From contig CM039193.1 of the NCBI GenBank assembly GCA_008360975.2, forward strand, positions 4,082,501-4,146,500: a DNA stretch of 64,000 nucleotides, read 5' to 3'. Below, one piece after another: positions 46,401 to 59,603 of the stretch (the stretch's first letter is position 1; each line of letters starts with the position of its first letter). This stretch comes from Lichenostomus cassidix. Its lineage: Eukaryota; Chordata; Aves; Passeriformes; Meliphagidae. A program made the translations under genes and the position numbers. Below the pieces are notes generated by a model that saw only the letters and a program-made list of their open reading frames with translations, was not told the DNA's origin and did not search any database.

Positions 46401-49400
46401 TGGAAATTGAAATGTACAAATGTGCCAGGCAGCAAATCTGGAGTTGAGGCTAAATTCTGCCTTTTGTTTGTTGGGTTTTTGAAGCCTACGGGCAGTTCAT
46501 ACCTAAAAAATCAAATGTTGGTGTCCTTCTCAAGAGTTTTGCCTCTGCCTACCCACCTGCAGTCTTTTACCCCCAGCGGGTTTTCTGTATAAACCCCAAT
46601 TATTTATCATTTCCATTCAGAATGAATAAGGGCTGTACACTCATGTGGACATTTTCCCCAAATAAATGACCCCTTAATAACCAGAAAGATTTTTATTTAT
46701 GTAACATATTGGATTTCAGTTATGTTATGGCAGCAGAAAGAAGGTAGTTAATCAATATGAAGGCTTGCTTTCAACAGATTGCACAGCACTCAGCATGACA
46801 AGATCCCCTTCTGCTACACCACAGGTCACTCGTTTGTATTTTAGGGCCATTTTTCCATGCTTAGCACATCCATCTAGCCACGAGGATGTACACCTCTCCA
46901 TCTGACTCTGGCATGCAAAAAGTCAACAGTTTAAAGGTGTTAAAATGCCAGGAGTCCTGAGCAAGGTGTGAGACACAGCTGAGATGCCATGAGCCTAAAC
47001 CATGTCACTGGTTTAGAGGTGTTTGTCACCTCATTTCTGCTCAAACTCAAAGCATCACAAAGTCCCTTCTCATTGCTCCCTCCCCTGTCCTGGCTTGGTT
47101 TGGGCAGATGGTTGGGGCCAAAATTTCCCACAGCCTAGGGAAAAATAATAACAGTTCTGGCAGAGAGTCTGGTCTATTTGCCCTGTGATATGGCCTCATA
47201 AAGGGGTGCAAGATGCCCCTTTCTTCCTTGGGCAGGTGGGTACTGAGGCTAAGATCCCAGCTTTTCAAGAAAAAAAAATTGATGGTTTATATTTGGAAAC
47301 CCTGTGGCTCCCTACATCTCACGTGCTACCTTCTGACACAGGCTGGCTATGCCAGAACCCACAGGATTTTCTTTACAAAGTTGAATTGCTGTCTAAGAAT
47401 GAGTATTTTGTCTCATTTAGGCTAAGACAAGCTAAGAGCCAAGAGACCCTGAAAAAACCACAATGAAGCCCCTTGGAATACAATTTCTCTTCGTATGGTA
47501 GGTTTTACTCAATATTCAAATATCCTATTGTTCTTAAACACATAAATTTTATTGCCTTTTCCTTAAAAAGAGCCATTTCCTAAAGAGTCTTAAACTGCAC
47601 AATAACAATTGTCATGATAGCCTGTTTATGCCTTCCAGGTGATTTTCTGAAGGGCAGAAAATATATGTTTCCTTCAGACATTTGCTCTTAACTCCAATAC
47701 AACCTGTAGAAATTTTGATGGTCACATTCCCAACATCTGAGTGAGGGTTTAGTAATGCCTGCAACTGACCATATAAATGTGGACCCAGGGTTTTCAGAAG
47801 AGCTTTGCCCCTGGTACGAAGAAATCTTGAGAGATCTTGTGAAAGCAGACATGGGAGCAATGAAAACAAGGCACAAAATCCTGAGATGGTCTTTCCTTAC
47901 ACACAATACATCTCTATGCTTTTTATCAAGACCAACACGAGCAACATAATTTGCTGCCAAAATAAATCTGCCATAAACACAGATACTTTGATACTTCTGA
48001 TAAACAGGTATTTCAATGTGTAAAGTGTATGCTTACGTTGATATGGGAAGATGTTAGTCCCAGGGTGATATTTAGAAAACACAAACAGCTGCCTCTGTCC
48101 CCAGATACACATAACATGGTAATAATAATCTTCCTCCATGATAAGCTGCTATAGGTGTCTTAGTTACCTCTCTCCTATGTCTCACTTGGTTCTGAATTTA
48201 TCAGGATTTGTTTTTCTCTTCTCCAGCTTCTCAGTTTTGGAGATGATTTCATTAGGGCTAAGAAAGCTAAGTTGCGTGACTCTTGAATTTAGACTTTTCA
48301 AGGTTCTTTCAATAGTGAAAGGGAAATCTTTAACAGACACACCTCTCACCATCTCCTCCATCCATCAGTGACTCCCTGACATATCCAAGAAGCAGTGCCT
48401 GGAGGCAGAGGCCAAGTCCTGTCTCTGCCAGCTACATCTCAAATTTAACCCTACCTGCACTCAGTGCAGACCTGCACATGTGGGGTTGTGTCTTTAGCCA
48501 CTGCTGCTGAATTTGGTCTAGCCAGGGCTTCATCTGCGAAACACATCAGTGGGAAAGAGGTGCTAGATGATAGATTCTGTGGGTATTTCATCTCCAGATG
48601 GAAGCAGCTCTTCAAATGAAATGCCAGCAGAAAAATCAAGCAAAATAACCCAATGGTTTGCTGCCCTGCAAATAGTTGGTGCTGCATTGGGATGACAGAT
48701 CTTTTGTGCTGGGAGGAGGAAGGGCTTGGAAAAAACAGCATTTTTCTTCTCTCCCTCTGAGGTGGACATGGGATTAAAGGAAAGAAGGTAAAGGAGGGGA
48801 GCTGGTGTATCTGACTGGGTGTCAAGGACAGCAGACTTATTCTGAGGGCAGAGACAAACACACACTAATCCCGTGGTGCAAATTCATAGAATGGTTTGGA
48901 AATCTAGAGGAAAAACAGCCTGTCAGGTCCAGGCTGAGCTCCTGGGATTATGATGAGTTTCTCTCTTACTATTGATTGTTGTCACCAAAATACATCTGCT
49001 GCTTTATGCAACTGAGGCTTCCTATGAAATGCATATATAAGCTCAATGATTCTTATAATTACAGGCTGAAAAGAACTTTGCATATTCATGAGTATCACAC
49101 CATTTGTCACAGCTGTAGACCTCCAGTAAGCAATGCCTGTGATTAGGGTTTTGTTCTTCCTGAGTATATATTTTTCCATGAACCCTTATTGGTTCTGAAA
49201 AGTTATGATCTTAACTCTCCACTCCTGTCAAACACAATTTTATTCCTTTTTACTGCCAGCACTATGAATGAATTCCTGCTTCTACAGCCAACATCAGGAC
49301 TAGCCGGAACTGGAATTTGCATTGATGAGGCAGTATTTTATTTAACTAATGTAATAACCTACAAAAATCTATAGTTGGAGTGACAACAATTTTATTATCC

Positions 49401-52400
49401 CAAGTAAAGAGCTGCCCATTCATTTTCTCCTCTGTGATTTAAGACTACTAACCTCTAGACCGCCCTGCTCATAAACAAACAGGTCTTGTGGACCTTCTTA
49501 GGTTCACAAAAGAGGTCAAATGAAATAATAAAGACCTGGTATGCTACAGGATGTACTAACCATAAAGCAGCAGATTAAAGATTGAAAGTTTTTGAAAGCT
49601 AGACAGCCATGTATGAAATCTAACCCACCCCATGGACATTTCAACATAAAATGGCAGTAGAAGTGAGAAAAGTAGACTTTTTTCCTTCTGAAGCTATATT
49701 TTTCTAACACAGAAGACAGAGAAGTGTAATCAGTCATGGTCAAAACCCTGCCAGTGAGTATTACTTATTTAGCCTCATATTCCAGGTGACTCACAACTTG
49801 TCTACCTGCCAACATCTGAAAATAATAAGTTATAGTAAAGTTATTAACTAGAACTATGTGAACTTTGAAGTAGCTAAACCTAAATTAAATATAAACATAC
49901 AAAACAGCCTGGGGCTAATTAATCTAATTTGGGCTCAGCCACCTCACTCCATTTTTGTTTGTTTGCAGTTGTTTTCCCCCTTCCTCCTCCTATGTGGTCT
50001 GCAGAGAGGGATGATCCCAAAGCTGGTCAGGGGCAGAGATTGCATCTTCCCGATCAGAAATGTGCGGCTGCTTTTCCAAGAAACCATTGTTGACAAAGAG
50101 TTGGTTTGCACCCAGCTCATCCCTCGGGATGTGCTGGGAAGGAGGGCAGCTGTGCTGAGGCAGATGTGTGCCAGCTGAGAGCCCAGCTCCAGGAAACCTC
50201 ATGCCCACGCACCATGTGTGGCTGGAAGGGGAAGCCCATTCCTCCTCCTCCTCGCTGTCAGGTATAAATTGCATGCTGGAGGCTTTGATGACAACATGGT
50301 GCTCCCTCCAGGAGCTTCCTCGGGAAGCTGAGCCTGAAAGCAGCACCAAGGGAATCACCTCTTGCTCATTTTTGGTTTTTTTTTTAAACACACTGAGCTG
50401 TTTTACCACTGATGAGGCTCTTCTGCCATCCTAGGCAGGCGGACAATGTGCCCGAAGATTATGCAATGCTTCAATGTTTAGAGAGGCTATGCTGGCCAGG
50501 CCATTTTTAGTATTTTAGAGGTTTTAAACTTAAAAAGTGAAGGGGGGAAAAAAAAACATGCTAAAAATAAGCTCTTGATTAGGTGTGGGAAAAGTGAAGA
50601 CTCGAGGAAATCTCAGGGCTGCAGCCCCAGCACGAGGTAACAATAGACTCGAAACACAAAAAAGTGTCAGTGCAGTTCGCTTGTAAAAAGAGGAAAATGC
50701 ACAATAGCACAACAGTGAGTTCACCTATTATATAATTGGAGGTTGTGTGTACATGTGCAGACAAGAAGACAGAATAAAAAGCCTCCTCTAGGAAATTCAA
50801 AACTTGGCAGCTTTGGCCAGGTAGAGTATGAGGCGGGCAGTGTCTAACAACAAAAAGAAACAGTCTGTAACTAAGGTTTGAATCAAGCTACAGCTCTCCT
50901 TGCTAAACAGCAGCCAGATTTACTGCTGCAAAACCCATAAAAACAAAGGGAGAATAAGTCTGGCACGAGAAATAAGGCACAGAGAGAGAAAGGCAGAAAA
51001 GGAGACGCAGCATCAAATTCACCAAGGCTGAGTTGTGCATCTGATTTCATACAAGGGTAATTTGGAGGGCTATGCATAAAGCAAGAGGATTTCATTCATA
51101 CAGAGTTTCCACATGGTCTGAAGTGCCTTTCCCAAGGGGCCAAAGGAAACCCAACCTGCCTGACAGGAGGGAAGTGGAGCAGCTGCTGTGCCCTCAGCCC
51201 TGCCAATGCTTTGGCATCTGGGATGGCTTCCCAGAGCCCTCCTCTTTCCTACCCCAGAGTGCCCACCCTACCTCAGGGACTCAGTGGGATCTCTAGGCTT
51301 CACAGATTTTGTTAACAATACAGCAGTCCTTGATTTGGGCTTGTTTACAGGGATTTTCCTGTCCCTTAGAGCCTAACTATGTCCAACACTCTGGCTAAGG
51401 TACATGAATTCACACAGCAAGAAACAGGGATTCTGGTTCTCTTGCTGTAACAGGATGAAATGTTTCAATCAAAGTATGCCATACTTGATATTTTCCAGGG
51501 GAGATGGCTCTATAAAGATATTATTGACCATTTTGGTAGAAAGGATCTCTACAATCTTCTCTTACAATTGCCTGTCGGGTCACTTCTACCCCAAAGGTGT
51601 CACAGATCTTTTCACACTTACCCATATTAAAAAAGCCAGAAATACTTTCCTTAACATGATTTTAGTGTATTAATAATCCTTTCATTTTTACCCCTTACTC
51701 TTCCTGCTATTTCTCCCAGAGTTCTCATGCTCATTTGCAACTCAATTGCCATGATTCACATATATGCATTTTGGCCACAATAAAACTAGACTAAACCCAT
51801 CCATTAAGTTGTTTCCTTTTCCATACCCACCACATCAGTCACAGCTCTCCAAATGTTTTATCTTTCTAGATTTCTAACATTTAACAAAAGAAAAACATAC
51901 TGAAATGCACTAATAGCAATAAAAATGCTTCAGTATTATTTTTTGTTGGGCACTTTTCCTACTGTCCTCTGACCTTCAGGAGTTCCCAAGTCATCCAATA
52001 AGTGTTTGTGTTGCTGTGATTTCCATCCTGATTCTGCAACAAAGTAGATGGGGAACTGGTCTCTACCCCATCACCTTGCTGCACACACAGGCTGTATTTT
52101 GAGATGTTACAAGATCATTTTGATGTTCCTTTTGATCAAATAGAGTATTAAACCTCAGATTATTAATGTATAGAGACAAATTTATCTCTCTTTGTTATTG
52201 TCAAGATTAAAAGGTACTTGAAAGCCAATAACTTATTTCCATTTTAAAACTTATAATACAGTAAATACCTTACAAATGATGATGCATGTGCTCATCATTG
52301 ACTCATTAGGTATTTGTCCAAACAACACCCACAGGGTCATTAGCAAGAAGCTTGAAGAATTCCATGTTTTGTGGAATGTGGGCTGCATTTCAGTAGATAA

Positions 52401-53130
52401 ATGATTCCAAAACTTTCCTCCTTTTCCCCTGTTTGAGACTCAAATTCTTGGTGCACCTGTGGACTCACAAGCTGAGGGTTTGGGGGTTTTTGCTGTTTGT
52501 TTTTTCACCAGACTAGATGACACAGATACAGAAAAGCGCACTGAACAAATTCCAGAACAGCTGTTCCTATCTAGGTTTCTTTTCTTTTAACCCCCCAACT
52601 GCATAGGAAACTCAGTGCATTATTTTGGGACTTTTATTTTAAGACAAGGCTTTGTAGCCACCAGGGTTCAGACAGACCCCTGGGAGCACACAGGGAAGGT
52701 TGCAAAAAAGATAGTTTTGAAACAACAGGACAAACAAGCTCAGACCAGGATTTTGCTGTCAACTTTTTTCACCACCAGCATGAAATCAGCCACCTCTGAA
52801 TTCTGACCACACTTAAATTATACACCCAAAGATGGTAGTTTAGCCCCCTCTGTAATGTTTACCATTTCAGCTCCTACAGACATGTAAATACTTTACTCGT
52901 GTGACCATCAAGGACCATTTGCATGCATCAAACTATGCACAGATAGCATTGTTTGCAGAATAAGAATATAATTCCCTATGACCCTAAAATGCATGAATGT
53001 ATCAAAGGACATTAACAGAGCTCAGGCCAGCAGACAGACCCCTTAACTTGTTTAGCTTTTATGAATATGAGTAGTCAAGTATTCTCATTTCTAATTGCCT
53101 AAATGCATTTGTAAATCTATCCATTAGTAC
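46401..53130. other. long stretch without recognisable genes
   Basis: No CR1, LTR, SINE or RNA gene recognised in nearly 7 kb. Frames of 136 (48451-48861, -) and 139 codons (49990-50409, -) and a 106-codon + frame opposite the latter have no domain. GC-richer patches at 50130-50340 and 51120-51300 have no promoter-like CpG density. Confidence 0.5.
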
Positions 53131-53184
53131 CTGAAGTTGAAGCTTCGGGGGCATATTCTCAAGAACAACTTCCTTCAGATCTCT
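53131..53184 (-). other. exon-like 54 nt segment (very weak)
   Basis: Inside a 72-codon minus-strand frame (53059-53277), a TTTGCAG acceptor-like sequence precedes 53184 and a CAG|GTACTA donor-like sequence follows 53131. The enclosed 54 nt is phase 0-0 and would encode RDLKEVVLENMPPKLQLQ. The upstream pyrimidine tract is poor and there is no partner exon. I record it only as a hint. The AGMDLYSA string upstream resembles a dUTPase motif but nothing else of that fold follows. Confidence 0.12.
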
Positions 53185-53277
53185 CTGCAAAGATACCACT
53201 GTTTTCAGGAGAGTTAATGAAGTCCTGGCAGGTGCAGAATATAAATCCATACCAGCGAGGGGTACAAGTCTGTTCAT

Positions 53278-55500
53278 TCCTATTCATGATCTGTGTATTA
53301 TTTATACAACGTTTGTGGGCTCAGCAAAGCAGAGGATATTTTTTAAATAAATGTTTATGTTCAAATAACTTTGCTAGTCTTATCTAATCTACCTTCAGCA
53401 TCTTAGGCGCTGTAGGTGATTTTAAAAGTTTGCAGAATATCTCTCATCTGCTTTTACACATTGAGTTTGGCAAAAACCAGATGTTTGAATATTTAGCAAT
53501 TCTGACACACAAAAAATTATCATGATGCCATCAAGTATCTTAAATCTTTCGCAAAACAGTGTTTGCAATTTATCAGTGAGAGGATTTTCCTCTCCCTCTC
53601 TTCCTCCTCAACCCCTGACTCATTCAGCTCTTTGCTGCTTTAATAGCTTGTCCACTCCAGAGCTGCAGGTAAACTCTGGGCTCTGCATTTTCCACATGGA
53701 GAAAAGGACACTACAGAGTAAGGCCTCATCCTTGAAAATGTTCACTCAAAGTCCCCAGAGACTGCTGAGGGGTAAAGTCCTCCAAAGATCTAGGCCTGCT
53801 CAACCTCCTCATGACCATGGGGAAATGGCACAGCATGCTGGGGTTTGACTTCCCAGCTGCACCCTCACCATTGGAGCATCCTTTCTCTCAAAAACCAGGA
53901 GTCACTCACCTATGAAGAAAATCCATTTCTAATCCGTTACTAATTCATGTTGGTAGCAGCAAAGTTCTCTGTCCCATCCAGAAAACTGTGTTGAAAACTT
54001 AAGCAGCATGACACGGGATATTTTTATTAAGTTTTATCCAAGTTCAGTTCTTTCTTTAATCCTGTTAAATTTCTGGCCCCCCTAATCCCTGCTGGTGGCA
54101 TTGAGCTCTGCAGACCTGTGACATGTTGGCCACACTCAGAGCACTTTGGCAAAACTTTCAGGGAAACTTTCTGCCTGCAGATGTAAAATATGCTCCAGCA
54201 CTGAGCTTCTGCCAGTGGAGTTTACCAAGGGCTGTCTGGTGAAATGCAACGTCATTGTCACCCTACAGCAGCACTTTGGCTGTCACTGAGAGCCTGATGG
54301 ATCATACAATATTTCCTGGTGATGCAATGGCCAAGGTTTGGTCTGCATGACCACTGCATGGTGCACCACTGCATCAACAATCAGACACTGTTAGTCTTGA
54401 TTTCTTTAAATGAAATATCTCCAATTTTTTAATCCATTCATCTTTGAAGAGAATGACCCAGTTACAAAATCAAGTGTAGGCTGGGAAGAGGAGTAGGTGG
54501 AAGGGGAAGAGCTTGATCCTGTTTGTAAGGGAGGTTACATGTATTTGGGTGTCAATTCATATGAGAAGTTTCTCACTTGACATTATTTGATATGGTCAAA
54601 ATACTCAACCCTACCAGTTGGGGTTTATAATAGGAATGCCCACTCAACCTTAACTCCAGCAGCCACAATTGCAGCAATATAATACACCCTCACTGGACCT
54701 GCTCAAGCTGCATTTTGATGATTTGGCTTACCCTTAACATGCAATCCCTGGCAACTCCCAGGCATCAGGGCTCTCCTGATCATTAAAATGTTCTGTCTGA
54801 GCATGGCTCAGACTTGCTCATCTCATGAGTGCTGTCTTTAGGGCTACTTGAAAATAAAAAAAAAAATAAAACCCTTTTTATTTGAAGTGACAATACACAG
54901 AAAAATGAACATATAGCTTATAAATAGCTACAGTGACAGTAGTTTTGTTTTACTGACTGATTGCACACATGACAATTACCCTTCTTGCAGGAAGACTTTG
55001 CTGTACCTTCCACCCATTCTTCCCACTACCAAGCAAAGAGCTGGATGGCTCAATGCTCTCTGTACATTGGAAGGGGGATGTGGAAGGAGTGAAAAAGGCC
55101 TCTATGGTCTTTGGAAGCTGGCCAGGGGTGAGGCCATTGCATCTATATTTAGGAGGGGTTTCACTTAATAGGGCTTGCAGCTGTGCATAGGTTGGGGTGT
55201 GAATTCCATCTCTCCCGACATACAAAACCAAAGCTTTATTAAAGAAGCAGTGACTTCGAGCTGTTCTGAAGTACCCTATCATTTTCACTACCCTGTTCAT
55301 CTGTTAAGGCATTTATATGACACATATAGGAAATAAAAGCCATCAATAAACCCTGTGTTTTGTGTATACAGATACAATGACCAATAATAGGGTTAATAAC
55401 CAGGAACGATGTGAACAGAACCAATACTTTGTACCAATATAGTTTCTCACAAATTAATGTTCAAAAGTATAAATTCCCTAACCACTAGTGTCAGAGCTGG
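53278..55500. other. unannotated stretch
   Basis: No repeat or RNA gene recognised. A 116-codon minus frame at 54950-55300 and a 108-codon + frame at 53522-53848 have no domain. Confidence 0.5.
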
Positions 55501-55582
55501 AAATATTATTGCCTCTGTTTTATACGCAGGAAAACCTGGAGCACAGAAAGGCTTTGTGATTACCCAGAGCCATTCACAGCCA
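55501..55582 (-). repeat. ancient MIR-like SINE fragment
   Basis: ATTATTGCCTCTGTTTTATA, then CAGGAAAACCTGGAGCACAG and AAAGGCTTTGTGATTACCCA, follows the MIR complement (ATTATCCCCATTTTACAGATGAGGAAACTGAGGCACAGAGAGGTTAAGTGACTTGCCC). Diverged but in the correct order. Confidence 0.7.
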
Positions 55583-56269
55583 TACCACATCCTTACGTAG
55601 GATCACTGGGCATAAAGTGAAATGCCAGGGCAATATTTGTTTCTCTGTACTTGGGCATGGCTCAATTCAGTGGGAACCCAAGCACAACATGATGCTCTCT
55701 AAATCTTCCACTAAGCAGCCCAGACAGGAACAGCTCAACACCATGACTTTCTACCACTCTGGTCTAGCAAAAACTCAGTTCAGGGGTAAAACCAGTCAGT
55801 TTCCTAAGCTTTCACTAAATGATAATTCAGGAGAAGAGGACTTGCCCAAGTGCAAATCTTTATTTTATAGTATATATATTGAAAGACTTTAAAAAAAAAA
55901 AATCTGAGATTCTATAGATTTTCTGTTTAAAGAAGGCTTCAAAAATACCCTCTTTCCTTTTTTTCATCAGTTGTTTTTAACTCAGTATTCATGCAAGCCC
56001 ACAGTTAAAAGTAAGAACTTGTGCTCCATCTTTAATTGAGATTTTTCTCTAAATTTAAACATATGGGCCCAGTCTTGCAAAACATTTCTGCATCACAATT
56101 CTCAGACATGACCTTTTCTGCTCAGCCACAGAAACACAGCCATGCGTTGTTGTGCTCAGCACCCTGTGTCCTTTTTCTTCAGCATCCTTTTTCTTGGTCT
56201 GGATGAACATTCTCTTACTCATTTATGATACTGCCACGGAGAACATTGCCCTAACACAAAACTTAATCA
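55583..56269. other. unannotated stretch
   Basis: No gene recognised. A run of about 12 A at 55890-55902. The pyrimidine-rich part from 56160 may already belong to the LINE 3' region that follows. Confidence 0.4.
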
Positions 56270-56799
56270 CTTCTCTCTTTGTGTCTCTCTCCTGATTGCC
56301 CCTTCTCTTCCAAACTAAAAATAAGTTCTTTGTATTCGCTAAAGCCCATTACAGCTTTAGCTCCTCTTTCCTCATTGTCTCTAGTTTGCCATTAAAATGT
56401 ACTAAGTGCTCTTAGTTACACCATGACGCAGCCTCCTTTGCTCTAGTTAAATTTTCCAACATGCACATTTCTGCTTTTCCCCAGTCTATCCCCACAGGGA
56501 GAGAAGCTCCTCATAAATACCTAAAGAGCAACCTCCTCCACTCGCTTATTTGTTATTCCTCCTCACCAGCTCGGCAGGGACAACAGGTCCAAATGAAATC
56601 TTTTTTCTCCTCCTGTGTTTGTGGTCTAATAATGGCCGTATGTTTGACCATGACTCATTGGATACCTATGTATTCTCCCTGGCAACGAGCAGAATTGCTC
56701 CATTTTTGAGACCAGACTAGATTGGGTTTACCAAGGACAACATAGAAACAGACCAGACTTTATCCTTCTTAAAACATTTCGCCGCTCTGACTAAAAACA
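56270..56799 (+). mobile_element. possible 3' region of a CR1/L3- or L2-type LINE
   Basis: Pyrimidine-rich sequence whose order (TACACCATGACGCAGCCTCC … CACAGGGAGAGAAGCTCCTC … AGAGCAACCTCCTCCACTCG) resembles the region just upstream of the 3' terminus in L2/L3-clade LINEs. It leads directly into the recognisable terminus at 56.8 kb. The match is loose and the 5' limit is a guess. Confidence 0.35.
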
Positions 56800-56917
56800 A
56801 GGATTGTAAGCACTCTGGGACAAAGACCATCATTCTGTATGGCATTTCATAACAGCGAGCACAGGAGAGGCCTGGCCCTTGCCTAAGACTTGGAGAAAGA
56901 GTTTATTTATAGAAATT
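56800..56917 (+). mobile_element. ancient CR1/L3-clade LINE 3' terminus
   Basis: GGATTGTAAGCACTCTGGGA, CAAAGACCATCATTCTGTAT, ATAACAGCGAGCACAGGAGA and GGCCTGGCCC follow the widespread amniote LINE 3' end order (GATTGTAAGCTCTTTGGGGCAGGGACCATC … ACAGCGCCTAGCACA … GGTCCTGG). It is followed by an A/T-rich tail that has expanded to a microsatellite. The exact family name (CR1 subfamily or L3) is uncertain. Confidence 0.7.
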
Positions 56918-56966
56918 AAAATAAATAAAATAAAATAAAATAAAATAAAATAAAATAAAATAATAA
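56918..56966 (+). repeat. (TAAAA)n microsatellite in a LINE tail
   Basis: About nine or ten TAAAA units after two TAAAATAAA-type variants, directly continuing the LINE 3' terminus. An array likely to be length-variable. Confidence 0.95.
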
Positions 56967-57699
56967 AGAAAATCAGCTGTTTGAGTGGAGCCTGTATAAT
57001 AAATGCCTCTTTATGTGTACAACTGGAGAAACAGCCACATGTCCCCATGTGTACCTGTTAGACATGCACACAGCAATGCAAAATCACAAACACACAGTGA
57101 TCACCACTAAAAGCTTTTCAATTTTCCACTTGCAGAGATGGGTCTGTACAGAAACAGAGTTGATGCGAAAATAAAACTACAGTATTCAAAACCCACCTCT
57201 CTCAATATCACCCAACTTAAGTTGTTCAAATTATCTTGCCGTAACTGATTTTTTTTTTTCCAGTTGGCTAAAATATCTATTGTAATACTTATCTGTGAAC
57301 AAAGTGCAGAAATGAAGGGCTTTGAATTGTTTCAAATTAATGGCTATAAAGTATGACTTAAATGCTTTTATTCAAAACTAATTATTTGAGAGCAGGTATT
57401 CTTATACTTCTTTAACAGCAGGATGCAACATTTTTAGCATTATGAAAAAGAAGCTTTTGCCATGTAAACTCATGGGGTGAAATCTCATCCTTGATCTTCA
57501 AAGTGTGACAAAGAGCTATTGATTGGGAGCATATTGTCATTTAAATTACAATTAGGGATGGGTGAAAGGTGGTTATTCAACAATTCAAATCTTTTTAAAA
57601 AATGCTGTCAAGGGCAACTTAACCTTAACCTAAACACACACTTTTAAAAACTTCTGAGAGTTTCAAGTGTTTCAGAGAGCAATATGATGTGTTTAAAGC
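56967..57699. other. unannotated stretch
   Basis: No gene or further repeat recognised; AT-rich from 57240 onward. Confidence 0.5.
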
Positions 57700-57970
57700 A
57701 ACAAATCCGTAGATTTCAAGCATAATGTATAGTGCATTTTATTAATGCTGTAATTAAAAAAGCCCTTGTGGAACGCTTTCATTCCCTGTTACCATGAAAC
57801 ACACATTTGCTCCAAAACTGAGCGAGGGAGGTGGAAGGGGAGGTCTTTGCAATTTTTAATCAAATTGTATCGCTCAGTTCATCTTGCTAGAAGAGCTAAT
57901 AATGTGATTTAAAATCCAGATCCAATTTCTACTATAATCAATGCAAGTCTTGTTCTCGGAGGAATTTGTT
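57700..57970. promoter_or_regulatory. candidate conserved non-coding block
   Basis: Repeat-free AT-rich DNA with CpGs at TCCGTAG, AACGCTT, GAGCGAG, ATCGCTC and CTCGGA. It carries closely packed TTTATTAATGC, GTAATTAAAAAA, TTTTTAATCAAATTG, TAATAATGTGATTTAAAA and TATAATCAATGC. These resemble homeodomain, TCF/LEF and PBX-type cores. Enhancer-like by composition only. Confidence 0.3.
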
Positions 57971-59398
57971 TATGATCTCAAGAGCCAAGACCAAACCCCA
58001 AGAGAGGAGCACTAGATGTATCTCAGGAAAGCCAGTGCAGTTTGCAATTGCTGCTCACCAACTGGGAACCTTCCTGGGCCACCACTTCTGTCCTCCACCC
58101 CCTGCCCACTCTGAGATCCCAGGATCTCAGCCCGGAGCCCACATGGACCACAGGACCCCGTTAAGGCATCTGCAGTCATAGGAAATTTTAGTCACTACTG
58201 AACCAGCCCATGATCTGTGGTGAAGGTTGAAACTCAGATTTCACGCAGAAAACCAGCAAAGGCAGCAACCCCTGCTATAAACCACAAGCTCAGGGGTACA
58301 ACCTGCTACTCAGCAAGGTTTTGGGCCCTTGTTGGGGTCTAGATCCATGATCTAGCTTCTGTCATGACAAACACAAGCCACTGCAAGAGTACCAGCAGTG
58401 TCACCTGGCAGCGTGCTGGCAGGGTGAGGGAAGGGCTGTGCCAGCTTCTGATGGGCTTTTCTTCAATCTCATTAGTCAGTTTGAGTTCAAGCAGCTCTCT
58501 CTCCCATTTCAGAGAGGATTATGCTGCCCTGCCAAGTTAGGAAGAGCATTCCTAGCCCTGCAGGACAAACAGCTTCCCAGACCTGTGTTTATTTTCTTGG
58601 ATGGCATATGTAGCCCATTGTGTGATTAGGTAGCACAGCGGGGTTCAGAAAGTGGAATTTCCCAGAGTGCGCTGGGCTCTGGATGATCGCCAGCATCGGG
58701 ATCAGGGAGGAATGTTTTCTTTCACTATACACTGGTGAATGTGGCAGGGCTCGAAAGAGATTTTGACTTTCCCCTTTAGCACTTGGGAGGTGAAGACTCC
58801 TTTTTGCCACATGTACAGTGGGAATTTTTCCCTTGCCAATTTATTACATATTTGGGTCCTGCTCCAAAATTGCAATGAAATCCGTGGAACCTGTTAGCTT
58901 CAAGTAAATTTACATCAGATTCCCCATGGGCTTTTCTTCCCCTGGTGTGTCTGTGCTCTGGTGGAAACGGCAGAGCTCGGAAGTCTCCACCAGATTGCCT
59001 CAGCTCCCTGTGCTCCTTGGGCAGTGCAGGATGTGTGGCACATCAGCAAGGACTGTAGCTGAGGTCAAGCTTCCCGTATTTTGAACTTGTTGGCACAGAC
59101 TAGCTGCAAGAGGAGAAGGAATTATTTTGGACAAAAAAATCCCACTGATCTGTTTTGGGAGTGGTGATAATCAGAACATCCTATTTAACTTTTGACCACA
59201 GAGCAAGGGAGAAGAGCCAGCAAGGTTTTAGGAGGGAGAGCTTTTATATGTTTCTTTCTTCTGATCTGTTTTCACACTGCTAAGTAATAAAAAGGAAATT
59301 TTGCTTAAAATACAGTAATCACAACATTTGAAGCTATTCAGTTGTCCAAAGAATGGTAAGTATAGTCCACATTTTTTGAAACAATTGTGACAAGTACA
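57971..59398. other. unannotated stretch
   Basis: Mixed composition, GC-richer at 58060-58160 and 58930-59040. No gene, CpG island or repeat recognised. Confidence 0.5.
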
Positions 59399-59603
59399 AT
59401 TTTTTTACTGTGAGAATGGTGAGAAAATGACACAGGTTGTCCAGCAAAGCTGTGGCTGCCTCATCCCTGGAAGCATCCAAGGCCAGGTTGGATGGGGCTT
59501 GGAGCAACCTGGGGTGGTAGAAGCTGTCCCTGCCCAAGGAAGAGGGGTGGAATAGGATAACCTTTCAGGTCCCTTCCAACCCAGCTGTTCTATGGTTCTA
59601 TGA
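59399..59603 (+). mobile_element. CR1 LINE 3' end fragment
   Basis: TTTTTTTACTGTGAGAATGG, ACACAGGTTGTCCAGCAAAG, CTGTGGCTGCCTCATCCCTG, GGCCAGGTTGGATGGGGCTT and GGTCCCTTCCAACCCAGCTG lead to a TTCTATGGTTCTATG tail. This is a clear avian CR1 end of about 205 bp. It is 5'-truncated, and a 67-codon frame on the other strand is its antisense shadow. Confidence 0.95.

Noticed and set aside
48451..50409. Open frames of 136 and 139 codons (-) and 106 codons (+)
   Set aside because: No domains; the 139- and 106-codon frames occupy the same DNA on opposite strands.
53059..53277. AGMDLYSA string resembling dUTPase motif 1
   Set aside because: None of the other dUTPase motifs follow in the frame, so the likeness is probably chance.
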